From: Pseudomonas koreensis
GTDB lineage: Bacteria; Pseudomonadota; Gammaproteobacteria; Pseudomonadales; Pseudomonadaceae
Length of the DNA: 64,000 bases
Direction of reading: 5' to 3'
Assembly (NCBI RefSeq): GCF_012986595.1
Contig: NZ_JAAQYM010000002.1
Location: 682,001 to 746,000, forward strand
The position numbers and the translations under genes are program-made. Positions 10,473-17,452 of this stretch are shown piece after piece. Within the stretch, counting starts at the first letter, position 1. Every line of letters begins with the position of its first letter. The notes under the pieces were generated by a model. The model was not told the origin of the DNA. It saw nothing but the letters and a program-made list of their open reading frames with translations, and did no database searches.

Positions 10473-11390
10473 GTGCTTGAAATCCGTCATCTGAAAACCC
10501 TGCACGCCCTGCGCGAAGCCGACAGCCTGGTGGACGCCGCCGACCGCCTGCACCTGACCCAGTCGGCGCTGTCCCACCAGTTCAAGGAGCTGGAGGAGCG
10601 CATGGGCATGCCGTTGTTCGTGCGCAAGACCAAACCGGTGCGCTTCACCAGCGCCGGTTTGCGCCTGCTGCAACTGGCCGATGCGACCTTGCCGCTGCTG
10701 CGCGCCGCCGAACGCGACATCAGCCGACTGGCCGGTGGCACCGCCGGGCGCCTGCACATGGCGATCGAGTGCCACAGCTGCTTCCAGTGGCTGATGCCGA
10801 CCATCGACCAGTTCCGCGACGCCTGGCCTGAGGTTGAACTCGACCTGGCCTCGGGCTTCGCTTTCGCCCCGCTGCCGGCGCTGGCCCGGGGCGATCTGGA
10901 CCTGGTGGTGACCTCCGATCCGCTGGACATCGTGGGCATCACGTACGTGCCGCTGTTCACTTACGAAGCGATGCTCGCCGTCGCCAACCAGCACCCGCTG
11001 GCGAGCAAACCGTACATCGTCCCCGAAGACCTGCTGACCGAAACCCTGATCACCTACCCGGTGGAACGCGATCGGCTGGACATCTTCACCCGCTTCCTCG
11101 AACCGGCCGACATCGAACCGGCGCAAGTGCGCACCTCGGAACTGTCGGTGATGATGATGCAACTGGTCGCCAGCGGCCGTGGCGTGTGCGGCATGCCGCA
11201 CTGGGCGCTGCATGAATACAGCTCGCGCGGCTATGTGAAGGCCAAGCGGCTGGGCGAGAAAGGTCTGTTTGCCACGCTGTACGCGGCGATTCGTGCGGAC
11301 ATGCTCGATGCGCCGTACATGCGCGACTTCCTGCTCACCGCCAAGGACACGTCGTTCTCGACCCTGGACGGGGTCAGCGCCGTTCGCTGA
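10473..11390 (+). CDS. metR: LysR-type regulator MetR
   Basis: Homocysteine-responsive activator of methionine-synthesis genes. Residues 1-60 form the winged helix (LHLTQSALSHQFKELEERMG, the recognition helix), followed by RKTKPVRFTSAG and a LysR substrate domain with the MetR signature IECHSCFQWLMP. The line-up with E. coli MetR as I remember it holds along the whole length: HLKTL at the start, GDLDLVVTSD in the middle, MPHWALHE near the end. I choose the GTG at 10473 (LEIRHLKTL) over an ATG four codons upstream because family members begin there; the ATG remains possible. The usual target metE is not in this window, so the gene stands alone between the toxin-like gene and the DUF6124 locus. 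Confidence 0.93.
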   Translation: MLEIRHLKTLHALREADSLVDAADRLHLTQSALSHQFKELEERMGMPLFVRKTKPVRFTSAGLRLLQLADATLPLLRAAERDISRLAGGTAGRLHMAIECHSCFQWLMPTIDQFRDAWPEVELDLASGFAFAPLPALARGDLDLVVTSDPLDIVGITYVPLFTYEAMLAVANQHPLASKPYIVPEDLLTETLITYPVERDRLDIFTRFLEPADIEPAQVRTSELSVMMMQLVASGRGVCGMPHWALHEYSSRGYVKAKRLGEKGLFATLYAAIRADMLDAPYMRDFLLTAKDTSFSTLDGVSAVR

Positions 11391-11407
11391 CGCTGCGATC
11401 TTTGGCT

Positions 11408-11427
11408 CTTAAACAGCGCTGTTTAAG
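11408..11427. promoter_or_regulatory. Perfect 20-bp palindrome downstream of metR
   Basis: CTTAAACAGCGCTGTTTAAG reads the same on both strands, 18 bases after the metR stop. It has no loop and no T tract, which argues against a simple terminator. It could be an operator for the downstream DUF6124 locus. The rest of 11391-11638 holds no gene I would support. Confidence 0.5.
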
Positions 11428-11638
11428 CAACACCTCCAGACACTCTCGCAGGCTACACAACCTTGCGCCGTTGCCTACGGCTACGCCAGAATCCGCCGGC
11501 TTGTGCACCTGTGGCCCGCTCTCTATCGTGGATCGGTCGCTGACTCATTCAGCGATCGGGTTTAGCGACTCGAATGGATACAGGCGCTACAGCACTCCAG
11601 ACTCCTTTGCAGGATGGTCGTTCTGCAATTGACGCTAT

Positions 11639-11713
11639 GGTGGCTGTGCGCGGGAGGCCTTCGGGCCTGCCGGGTTCCTGTACCCCCGGTTCGCTAACCT
11701 GCGTACAGCCACC
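11639..11713 (+). ncRNA. Cloverleaf-like structured element ahead of DUF6124 gene (copy 1)
   Basis: A 75-base element closed by the 13-bp stem GGTGGCTGTGCGC / GCGTACAGCCACC (one G-U). Inside it three hairpins can be drawn: AGGCC-TTCG-GGCCT, CCGGGTTCCTGTACCCCCGG and GGTTCGCTAACC. A second copy (45131-45209) keeps the closing stem with a compensatory change at its third pair (T-A here, C-G there), which is what selection on structure predicts. It ends 56 bases before a DUF6124 start codon, against 59 for copy 2. It could be an mRNA leader, a processed small RNA or a DNA cruciform. I do not recognise it as a named family. Confidence 0.65.
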
Positions 11714-11769
11714 ACCATAATTTGTTTAGCGACAACTCATGGTGGGTAACCCAGGTCAGGAGATTCGCC

Positions 11770-12129
11770 ATGTTCAAGGTCACGCCCAACCCGCCGGATT
11801 CAGACCCGGTCTCCCCTTATGCATCCATCGATTCCAGAAAACTCCACGAAGCCGCCGACCGCGCCCTCGACCATTACCTCAAGCCGCCCACGCCGCCAGA
11901 CCTCAACCGCAACCCCAGCACACTGTTCCACGTCGCCCCCGGCGCCGATAACGAAAGCCTGCTGGTCCACGCCTGTGAGTCGCTGGCCTCGGCCAGCGTG
12001 ATGCTCAGCGATTTCGCCGGGTTGCTGGACACGCCGTATCGCAACACGTTGCTCGGCATTCAGCAGGTGGTGATGCTCGGGGAACTGGCGGTGAACCGGG
12101 TGCTCGACAACCTCGATCCTCCAGCCTGA
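11770..12129 (+). CDS. DUF6124-family protein
   Basis: Small acidic protein of 119 aa, common in Pseudomonas and of unknown function; I recognise the family by its pattern (FKVTPNPPDSD at the start, LFHVAPGADNESLLVHACES in the middle, a helical end MLGELAVNRVLDNL). The start is supported by AGGAGA eight bases upstream. No signal peptide, membrane segment or catalytic motif is visible. The leader contains the cloverleaf-like element. A frameshifted paralogue with the same kind of leader lies at 45269. The strict pairing of leader and gene suggests that the RNA structure controls this gene or acts with its product. Confidence 0.88.
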   Translation: MFKVTPNPPDSDPVSPYASIDSRKLHEAADRALDHYLKPPTPPDLNRNPSTLFHVAPGADNESLLVHACESLASASVMLSDFAGLLDTPYRNTLLGIQQVVMLGELAVNRVLDNLDPPA

Positions 12130-12161
12130 AACACACCTGCCCATGTGGGGTCAGCGTGCAG

Positions 12162-12659
12162 TCAGAGCTGGCGCCACATGTGGATCTTGTCGAAGTAGTC
12201 TTCACCGACCCGCACCGCCAGCGGCTCAAGGCCGAACTGGATGAAGCCGCAACGCTGATACAGGTTGAACGCGGCATCGTTGCCGGCGGTGACCGTGAGC
12301 TGGATGACTTTCAGCGCGGGATGCTGCTGCGCTTCGGCCAGTGCGGCTTGCACCAGTTCATGACCCAGGCCGTGCTGACGAAAATCCGCCGACACGTACA
12401 TGCCGAACAGCGTCGCCTTGTGGCGCGCCTTCTCACGGGGTTCGAATGCCAGGCCGACAATGCCGGCCAAGGTGCCCGCCTCGAATGCCCCCAGCACCAC
12501 ATCGAGCTTGCTGGTCAGGCGCGCTTCCCACCAGCTCAACGGCATCACCGCGCGTTCACGCACGCTGGAGGTGAACGCCTGCGGATGGCGGTCGTAGGCC
12601 TCAAGCATCAACTCGCGGTAAGCCAGGGCGTGGCTGGCATCCAGCCGTTCGATCCACAT
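12162..12659 (-). CDS. GNAT-family N-acetyltransferase
   Basis: A 165-aa acetyltransferase that would move an acetyl group from acetyl-CoA to an amine. The GNAT core is visible: the strand LFGMYVSADFRQHGLGHEL carries the acetyl-CoA pyrophosphate loop (R/Q-x-x-G-x-G/A type, here RQHGLG), and the terminal motif NDAAFNLYQRCGF is the usual motif B. The start ATG at 12659 matches the first strand. It lies immediately downstream of the LysE-type gene on the same strand (two bases between stop and start), so they are probably one transcript. The substrate is unknown; an amino-acid-like compound would fit with the exporter. Confidence 0.9.
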   Translation of the reverse strand: MWIERLDASHALAYRELMLEAYDRHPQAFTSSVRERAVMPLSWWEARLTSKLDVVLGAFEAGTLAGIVGLAFEPREKARHKATLFGMYVSADFRQHGLGHELVQAALAEAQQHPALKVIQLTVTAGNDAAFNLYQRCGFIQFGLEPLAVRVGEDYFDKIHMWRQL

Positions 12660-12661
12660 GC

Positions 12662-13300
12662 TCAGGCCGTCCGGCGTTGTTCAAGCATCAGCCGCACCGC
12701 CAGGCCACCGAGCACCAGGCCCATGAAGTAGCGCTGGATGGCCAGCCACGTCGGGTTACGCACGAACCATGAGGCAATGCCTGCCGCAAACAACGCGATC
12801 AGCAGATTGACGCTGAAACTGACGCTGATCTGGGTCAGGCCGAGGATGATGCTCTGGGTGAACACCGAACCGTGTTCCGGGGTGATGAATTGCGGAAACA
12901 CCGAGAGGTAGAACACCGCAATCTTCGGGTTCAGCGCACTGGTGAGAAAGCCCATGGTGATCAGTTTGCGTGACGAGTCCGGCGGCAATTGCTGCGCTTC
13001 GAACGGCGAGCGCGCGCCGGGTTTCAGTGCTTGCCAGGCCAGCCACAGCAGGTACAACGCACCGGCCCACTTGAGCACTTCATAAGCCAGCGGCACCGCC
13101 AGAAACACTGCGGTCAAACCCGCCGCCGCAGCGAACATGTGCACAAAGAATCCACTCACCACACCGAGCAACGACGTCACCCCGGCCTTGCGTCCCTGAC
13201 AGATCGAACGCGAGATCAGGTAAATCATGTTCGGCCCCGGCGTCAGTACCATCAACAACGCAGCGGCGGCGAAGATCAGCAAGTCTTGAAGCGGGATCAT
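12662..13300 (-). CDS. LysE/RhtB-family amino acid exporter
   Basis: An inner-membrane protein of 212 aa with about six hydrophobic segments, the usual size and topology of the LysE/RhtB translocators that expel amino acids or homoserine lactone-like compounds. Recognisable motifs are TPGPNMIYLISRSICQGRKA near residue 20 and the helix pairs around AGALYLLWLAWQALKPG, followed by GFLTSALNPKIAVFYLSVFP, which is highly typical of the family. It is followed after two bases by the GNAT gene. The exported substrate is not predictable. Confidence 0.93.
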   Translation of the reverse strand: MIPLQDLLIFAAAALLMVLTPGPNMIYLISRSICQGRKAGVTSLLGVVSGFFVHMFAAAAGLTAVFLAVPLAYEVLKWAGALYLLWLAWQALKPGARSPFEAQQLPPDSSRKLITMGFLTSALNPKIAVFYLSVFPQFITPEHGSVFTQSIILGLTQISVSFSVNLLIALFAAGIASWFVRNPTWLAIQRYFMGLVLGGLAVRLMLEQRRTA

Positions 13301-13323
13301 GGCAATGTCCTTTGCGTGAACGG

Positions 13324-13758
13324 TCAGACGAGCGCGGTGAGCGAGTTGCGATAAAACGGCAGGATCAGGTCACGTGTCAATGGCGCCAGAACCACAGCAG
13401 GATCAATGGCCGGATCGACCCAGAGCACTTCCTCGATTTCGGCGGCCGGCGTGACATCGGCGTCGATGGTCAGCTGAAAGATCTCGGCCTGAACGACACA
13501 CCCCGGCTCGTTGGCCGCCGGCGCCGAGAACTGGCCGAGAAAAGCCGCCTGCGCCGGATCGATCTGCAGGCCCAGCTCTTCTTCCAGCTCCCGGGCCAGC
13601 GCGTGTACCGGCAACTCATGCGCCTCGATCTTGCCGCCCGGTTGCATGAACGCCGTGGTGCCGCGCTTGCGCACCAGCAGGGTCTGGCCTTTGGCGTTGA
13701 GCAACAGCGCGGCGGCAATACGGATGAGGCCGGAAGGTGGAGCGGAAAAAGTCGACAT
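13324..13758 (-). CDS. NUDIX hydrolase
   Basis: A 144-aa hydrolase of nucleoside diphosphate-linked compounds. The complete Nudix box is present (GKIEAHELPVHALARELEEE, continuing LGL), fitting the G-x5-E-x7-RE-x-x-EE-x-G pattern with metal-binding glutamates. The ATG at 13758 is chosen; an upstream TTG is less likely. It lies 23 bases upstream of the LysE-type gene on the same strand, so the NUDIX, exporter and acetyltransferase genes may be one operon. The substrate is not known. Confidence 0.93.
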   Translation of the reverse strand: MSTFSAPPSGLIRIAAALLLNAKGQTLLVRKRGTTAFMQPGGKIEAHELPVHALARELEEELGLQIDPAQAAFLGQFSAPAANEPGCVVQAEIFQLTIDADVTPAAEIEEVLWVDPAIDPAVVLAPLTRDLILPFYRNSLTALV

Positions 13759-13834
13759 GCAAGACAAGCCTTTGGCGCAAAAACGGCAAGCATCACATGC
13801 TTGCCGTTACCGAGCAAAGCCACGGTTGGCGATC

Positions 13835-15160
13835 TTACGTCGCTTCCTGAAAATCCATCTCCGGCGGCTGCCGCCGAAACCCGCCAGTGAGCACCGCCAG
13901 ATAAACCACGCCAATCGCCAGCCAGCTCAGGCCCAGATACACCGCCAGGTGATCCAGGCTGACCATCAGCCACAAGTCCGCGACCAGCCCGATCAACGGG
14001 AAGACCAGGAACAGCACGAGCTCGCGCAGGCCCTTTTTCTCACCACCGATCCAGTAGTGAAAAATCACCGACAGGTTGACCAGGCTGAACGCCAGGAACG
14101 CGCCGAAGTTGATGAACGAGGTCGAGGTGGTCACGTCGAGTTTCAGGGCCAGCAACGCCACCACCGCACACAGCAGGATGCTGTTGACCGGCGTGCCGAA
14201 GCGCGCATGCAGGGTGCCGAAGAACGACTTGGGCAACACGCCGTCGCGGCCCATCGCAAACAACAGGCGCGAACCGCTGGCCTGGGCGGACAGCCCCGAA
14301 GCGAACTGGCCGACGATCAGGCCGATGAGGAAGATCGAGACGAACAGGTCGCCGCCGATATTGCGCGCGATTTCATAGGCCGCCGAGTCGACGCTGGCGA
14401 ACTGCAGCGACGGGTGCGCGATCTGCACGAAGTACGACACCCCGACGAAGATCAGCCCGCCGATCAGGGTGATCAACATGATTGCGCGTGGAATGGTGCG
14501 GCGTGGGTCGCGGGTTTCTTCGGTCAGCGTGCTGACGGCATCGAAACCGAGAAACGAATAACAGGCGATGGCCGCGCCGCTCATGATCAGCGGCATCTGC
14601 ATGTCGCCGTTGAAAAACGGTTTGATCGACCACAACGGCGTACTCGCATCGCCGCCGACGTAGTGCACGCACAGGGCAACGAAGGCGATCAGCACCAAAA
14701 ATTGCACCAGCATCAGCAAGGCGTTGATGCCGTTGGCCAGTTTCAGGCCGATGACGTTGATCGCGCTGGTGATGCCGATGAACGCCAGCACCCAGATCCA
14801 CTGCGGAATCGACGGGAACGCCGACGCCAGGTACGCGGCGCCGATCAGCCAGATCGCCATCGGCAGAAACAGGTAATCGAGCAGCACCGCCCAACCGGCG
14901 ATGAAGCCGAGCTTGGGGCTGATCGCCTTGCGCACGTAGCTGTAGGCGGAACCGGCCACCGGGAACGCGGCGGCCATGCGTCCGTAGCTCAGGGCGGTGA
15001 AGAACATCGCCACCAGTGCCGCCAGATACGCGGCCGGCACCATGCCGGCGGTGGATTGCGCGAGGATGCCAAAGGTGCCGAGGACAATGATCGGCGTCAT
15101 GTAGGCGATGCCGAACAGCACCACCGACCCTAATGACAGGGTACGTTGCAAACGAGCCAT
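13835..15160 (-). CDS. APC-superfamily amino acid/amine permease
   Basis: A 441-aa inner-membrane transporter with about twelve hydrophobic segments. The APC signature is seen at the first helix (TLSLGSVVLFGIAYMTPIIV), helix 3 (GSAYSYVRKAISPKLGFIAG) and the cytoplasmic loop after helix 6 (GFDAVSTLTEETRDPRRTIP). The ATG at 15160 sits behind GGAG; the frame continues upstream without any sensible sequence. It resembles the putrescine-importer-like branch rather than AroP types, but the substrate is uncertain. It lies downstream of the amidase gene on the same strand, separated by a repeat-filled gap of about 310 bases, which suggests uptake of the amidase substrate or product. Confidence 0.9.
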   Translation of the reverse strand: MARLQRTLSLGSVVLFGIAYMTPIIVLGTFGILAQSTAGMVPAAYLAALVAMFFTALSYGRMAAAFPVAGSAYSYVRKAISPKLGFIAGWAVLLDYLFLPMAIWLIGAAYLASAFPSIPQWIWVLAFIGITSAINVIGLKLANGINALLMLVQFLVLIAFVALCVHYVGGDASTPLWSIKPFFNGDMQMPLIMSGAAIACYSFLGFDAVSTLTEETRDPRRTIPRAIMLITLIGGLIFVGVSYFVQIAHPSLQFASVDSAAYEIARNIGGDLFVSIFLIGLIVGQFASGLSAQASGSRLLFAMGRDGVLPKSFFGTLHARFGTPVNSILLCAVVALLALKLDVTTSTSFINFGAFLAFSLVNLSVIFHYWIGGEKKGLRELVLFLVFPLIGLVADLWLMVSLDHLAVYLGLSWLAIGVVYLAVLTGGFRRQPPEMDFQEAT

Positions 15161-15270
15161 GAGCGACTTACTCCGAATTTTATTGGATTTATGGCAGAGC
15201 CGAGTTCGGCGAATGTTTCGGTTCTTTTTGTTGTTCGGGTGTTGCTGAGTTTTATGTTCGATTTGAAATC

Positions 15271-15469
15271 CCTTCCCCCTCACCCCAGCCCTCTCCCCCA
15301 GGGGGTAGAGGGGGGAAAGGGAGACAATCTCCATGGATTTCAAATCCTGAGTTCGACTCGAATTCGCAGTTTCAAATCCTGAGTTCGACTGGGTCCTTCA
15401 GGTCGGTGTATCTCGAACAATCAACTCGGTCAGTCCCCTCTCCCCCTGGGAGAGGGTTAGGGTGAGGGC
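15271..15469. repeat. Composite intergenic inverted repeat, CCTCACCCCAGCCCTCTCCC type
   Basis: The left arm (CCCCCTCACCCCAGCCCTCT onward) pairs with the right arm ending GAGAGGGTTAGGGTGAGGG. Between them, TTTCAAATCCTGAGTTCGACT occurs in two direct copies (about 15339 and 15371), and GATTTGAAATC just outside the left arm is the inverse of GATTTCAAATC inside. This fills most of the 310-base gap; I see no gene in it. Confidence 0.8.
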
Positions 15470-15474
15470 ATCGA

Positions 15475-16296
15475 TCAATGATGTGGAATCAACAATTCGC
15501 GAACACCATCGCTGCGCTCCAGCACCTCCCCCGGCAGCTTCAAGCGCTGGTCATCCAGATAGCGGTAATCCTTGCGCGCAATCCCCAGTCGAGCGAAGTC
15601 CAGCTCGACGCTGAACGTTCCTTCTTCACGCCCCGCCTCGAACAGCAACGTCCCCAGCGGATCGACCAGCGCACTGCCGCCGGCGAACATCAAGCCGTCA
15701 TCCCCGGCCTCGACGCGGTTGACCATCAGCGCGAACGCCTGATTCTCCTGGGCGCGGGCGGTGATTGCGGTGCGGTGGGTCGGGGCGTACGGGTCCATGT
15801 TGCCGTTGGTCACGATCAGCAACTCGGCGCCCAGTTGCGCCAGGGCGCGGGCGGACTCGGGGAATTCGATGTCGTAGCAGATCAACAAGCCGACCCGCAC
15901 CCCGTTCCACAGGCACGTGGCATAGCGGTCGCCCGCCTCGAACACGCCGCGATCCGAAGCCCAGAGGTGGGTCTTGCGGTATTTCAGGGCGATGCCTTCG
16001 GGGGTGATCAACAGCGTGGTGTTGTAGAAGCGACCGTTGTCGTGCTCGGCCATGCCAATGACCACGGCGATGTTGCGCTCGCGGGCGGCGGCCAGCACCG
16101 CGCTGACGGTCGGGCCGTCCACCGGCTCGGCGATCTGCGCCACGGTCTCGGCCGTCGGGAAGCCCATCAGGTGGGTTTCCGGGAACACGATCAGTTGCGT
16201 GTCGGCCGCGCAAGCCGCAATCGCCGCGAGGGCGCGTTCGAGGTTGTACGCGGTGCCATTGTCACGGCCCGCCAATTGGGCGAGTTCGACTTTCAT
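15475..16296 (-). CDS. Nitrilase-superfamily amidase (RamA-like)
   Basis: A 273-aa carbon-nitrogen hydrolase that would split amide bonds. The catalytic triad is in place: E40 (VFPETHL), K108 (KYRKTHLW) and C140 (LLICYDIEFPE). From memory it matches the R-stereoselective amidase RamA of Pseudomonas along its whole length (KVELAQLAGRD at the start, VTNGNMDPYAPTHRTAI in the middle). The start at 16296 is chosen because the protein begins with the first beta strand. Upstream is a divergent LuxR-type regulator, downstream an APC permease on the same strand; together they look like a small catabolic unit for an amide or related nitrogen compound. The natural substrate is unknown. Confidence 0.9.
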   Translation of the reverse strand: MKVELAQLAGRDNGTAYNLERALAAIAACAADTQLIVFPETHLMGFPTAETVAQIAEPVDGPTVSAVLAAARERNIAVVIGMAEHDNGRFYNTTLLITPEGIALKYRKTHLWASDRGVFEAGDRYATCLWNGVRVGLLICYDIEFPESARALAQLGAELLIVTNGNMDPYAPTHRTAITARAQENQAFALMVNRVEAGDDGLMFAGGSALVDPLGTLLFEAGREEGTFSVELDFARLGIARKDYRYLDDQRLKLPGEVLERSDGVRELLIPHH

Positions 16297-16420
16297 GAGA
16301 ATTCCTTGTGATGGGCAGCGGGCGCCGAAAGATTGCCCGGTGGCTGTCTGTGGGCCAGTATGCGCAGCAAGCAACCGGCCAGGGAATCACGCGGCCGGGG
16401 TAACCCGATAGGGGTAGTTC

Positions 16421-17221
16421 ATGTCCGTTTCGTTTGATGACATCACCTGGCACCGCGCCGTCGGCCAATTGATCGACGCGCTCGACAAGCCGAATTTCTG
16501 GGCGCAACTGGTGCGTTTGCTCGATCAGTACGTGGCGTTCGATAGCTGGGTGGCGCTGCTGTTCAGCGCCGATCAGCACCCGCAGGTCTTCGCCGAATGC
16601 CCCGGCGAGGACGGCAGCCCCGACCAGCTGTTTCAGGATTATCTGCGCGGGTTGTACCTGCTCGACCCGTTCTACATCGCCTGCCGCGAGCAGTCGCGCA
16701 CCGGTCTGTACCGCCTGTCGGAGGTGGCGCCGGAGCATTTCGAGCTGACTGAGTATTACCAGCGATACTTTCGTCTGAATGTGGTCGCCGACGAAATCCA
16801 GTTCAATTGCCAGCTCGAAGGCGAGCGCACGCTGTGCCTGTCGCTGGGCAGTGAAAAACGTTTCACTGGCGAACAGATTGCCGTGCTGTCTTTGATTCAG
16901 CCGTGGGTGCTGGGTTTGTTGCGCCAGCGCCTGCCCTACGAGATCAACGAAACCGTGGCCCTCGCTGCCGCGCCTGCGCCGGCCGACTGGCGAGTGCAAC
17001 TGGAGGCGTCGGTGCAGCAACTCAAGGGCGCGCAACTGACGGCCCGGGAACTGGATGTCGGGCGCTTGATGCTCAGCGGTTGCTCCAGTAAAGAAATCGC
17101 CCGTAAGCTGGAAATCTCCGTAGAAACCGTGAAAGTCCATAAGAAACACATGTACAGCAAGCTGGGGATCAAATCCCAGTCGGAGCTGTTTTCGATTTTT
17201 CTCCAGGCGCAGAACGCCTGA
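16421..17221 (+). CDS. LuxR-type transcriptional regulator
   Basis: A 266-aa one-component regulator. The C-terminal helix-turn-helix is clear (LTARELDVGRLMLSGCSSKE, then ARKLEISVETVKVHKKHMYS). The first 190 residues form a sensing region without the conserved acyl-homoserine-lactone pocket residues, so it is probably not a quorum sensor. It is transcribed divergently from the amidase gene, with 124 bases between the starts, and is the likely regulator of the amidase-permease set. The inducer is not predictable. The gene is followed by a REP-type repeat. Confidence 0.9.
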   Translation: MSVSFDDITWHRAVGQLIDALDKPNFWAQLVRLLDQYVAFDSWVALLFSADQHPQVFAECPGEDGSPDQLFQDYLRGLYLLDPFYIACREQSRTGLYRLSEVAPEHFELTEYYQRYFRLNVVADEIQFNCQLEGERTLCLSLGSEKRFTGEQIAVLSLIQPWVLGLLRQRLPYEINETVALAAAPAPADWRVQLEASVQQLKGAQLTARELDVGRLMLSGCSSKEIARKLEISVETVKVHKKHMYSKLGIKSQSELFSIFLQAQNA

Positions 17222-17263
17222 AACGCCTCGGCACGCGGGAGAGCCCTGCGGCTTGGAATCCCC

Positions 17264-17395
17264 TGTGGCGAGGGAGCTTGCTCCCGCTCGACTGCGCAGC
17301 AGTCGCAAACCTGGACACGCGATGCCTCAGACAGACCGTGACAGACAAGTTTGGGGCTGCTGCGCAACCCAGCGGGAGCAAGCTCCCTCGCCACA
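17264..17395. repeat. REP-type inverted repeat, GTGGCGAGGGAGC family (copy 1)
   Basis: Outer arms TGTGGCGAGGGAGCTTGCTC and its complement enclose a spacer with inner palindromic bits (CTGCGCAGCAG). Related copies are at 21518, 22237, 39432 and 50189. Confidence 0.93.
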
Positions 17396-17452
17396 AGAGC
17401 AAGCCAGTCTGCGCGCCATGGGTAACCATTGAGTCCGAACCAAGGAAACCGT

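Noticed and set aside
10473..11390. A metE gene next to metR
   Set aside because: Neither neighbour is methionine synthase; the divergent arrangement seen in enterobacteria is absent.
11402..11632. A 76-codon open frame after metR
   Set aside because: No ribosome site, no recognisable sequence, and it covers the palindrome and the likely leader promoter.
11639..11713. The cloverleaf element as a tRNA gene
   Set aside because: Size and shape are tRNA-like and GGTTCG resembles a T-arm, but there is no anticodon arm of proper length, the closing stem is 13 bp rather than 7, and copy 2 loses the GTTC motif.
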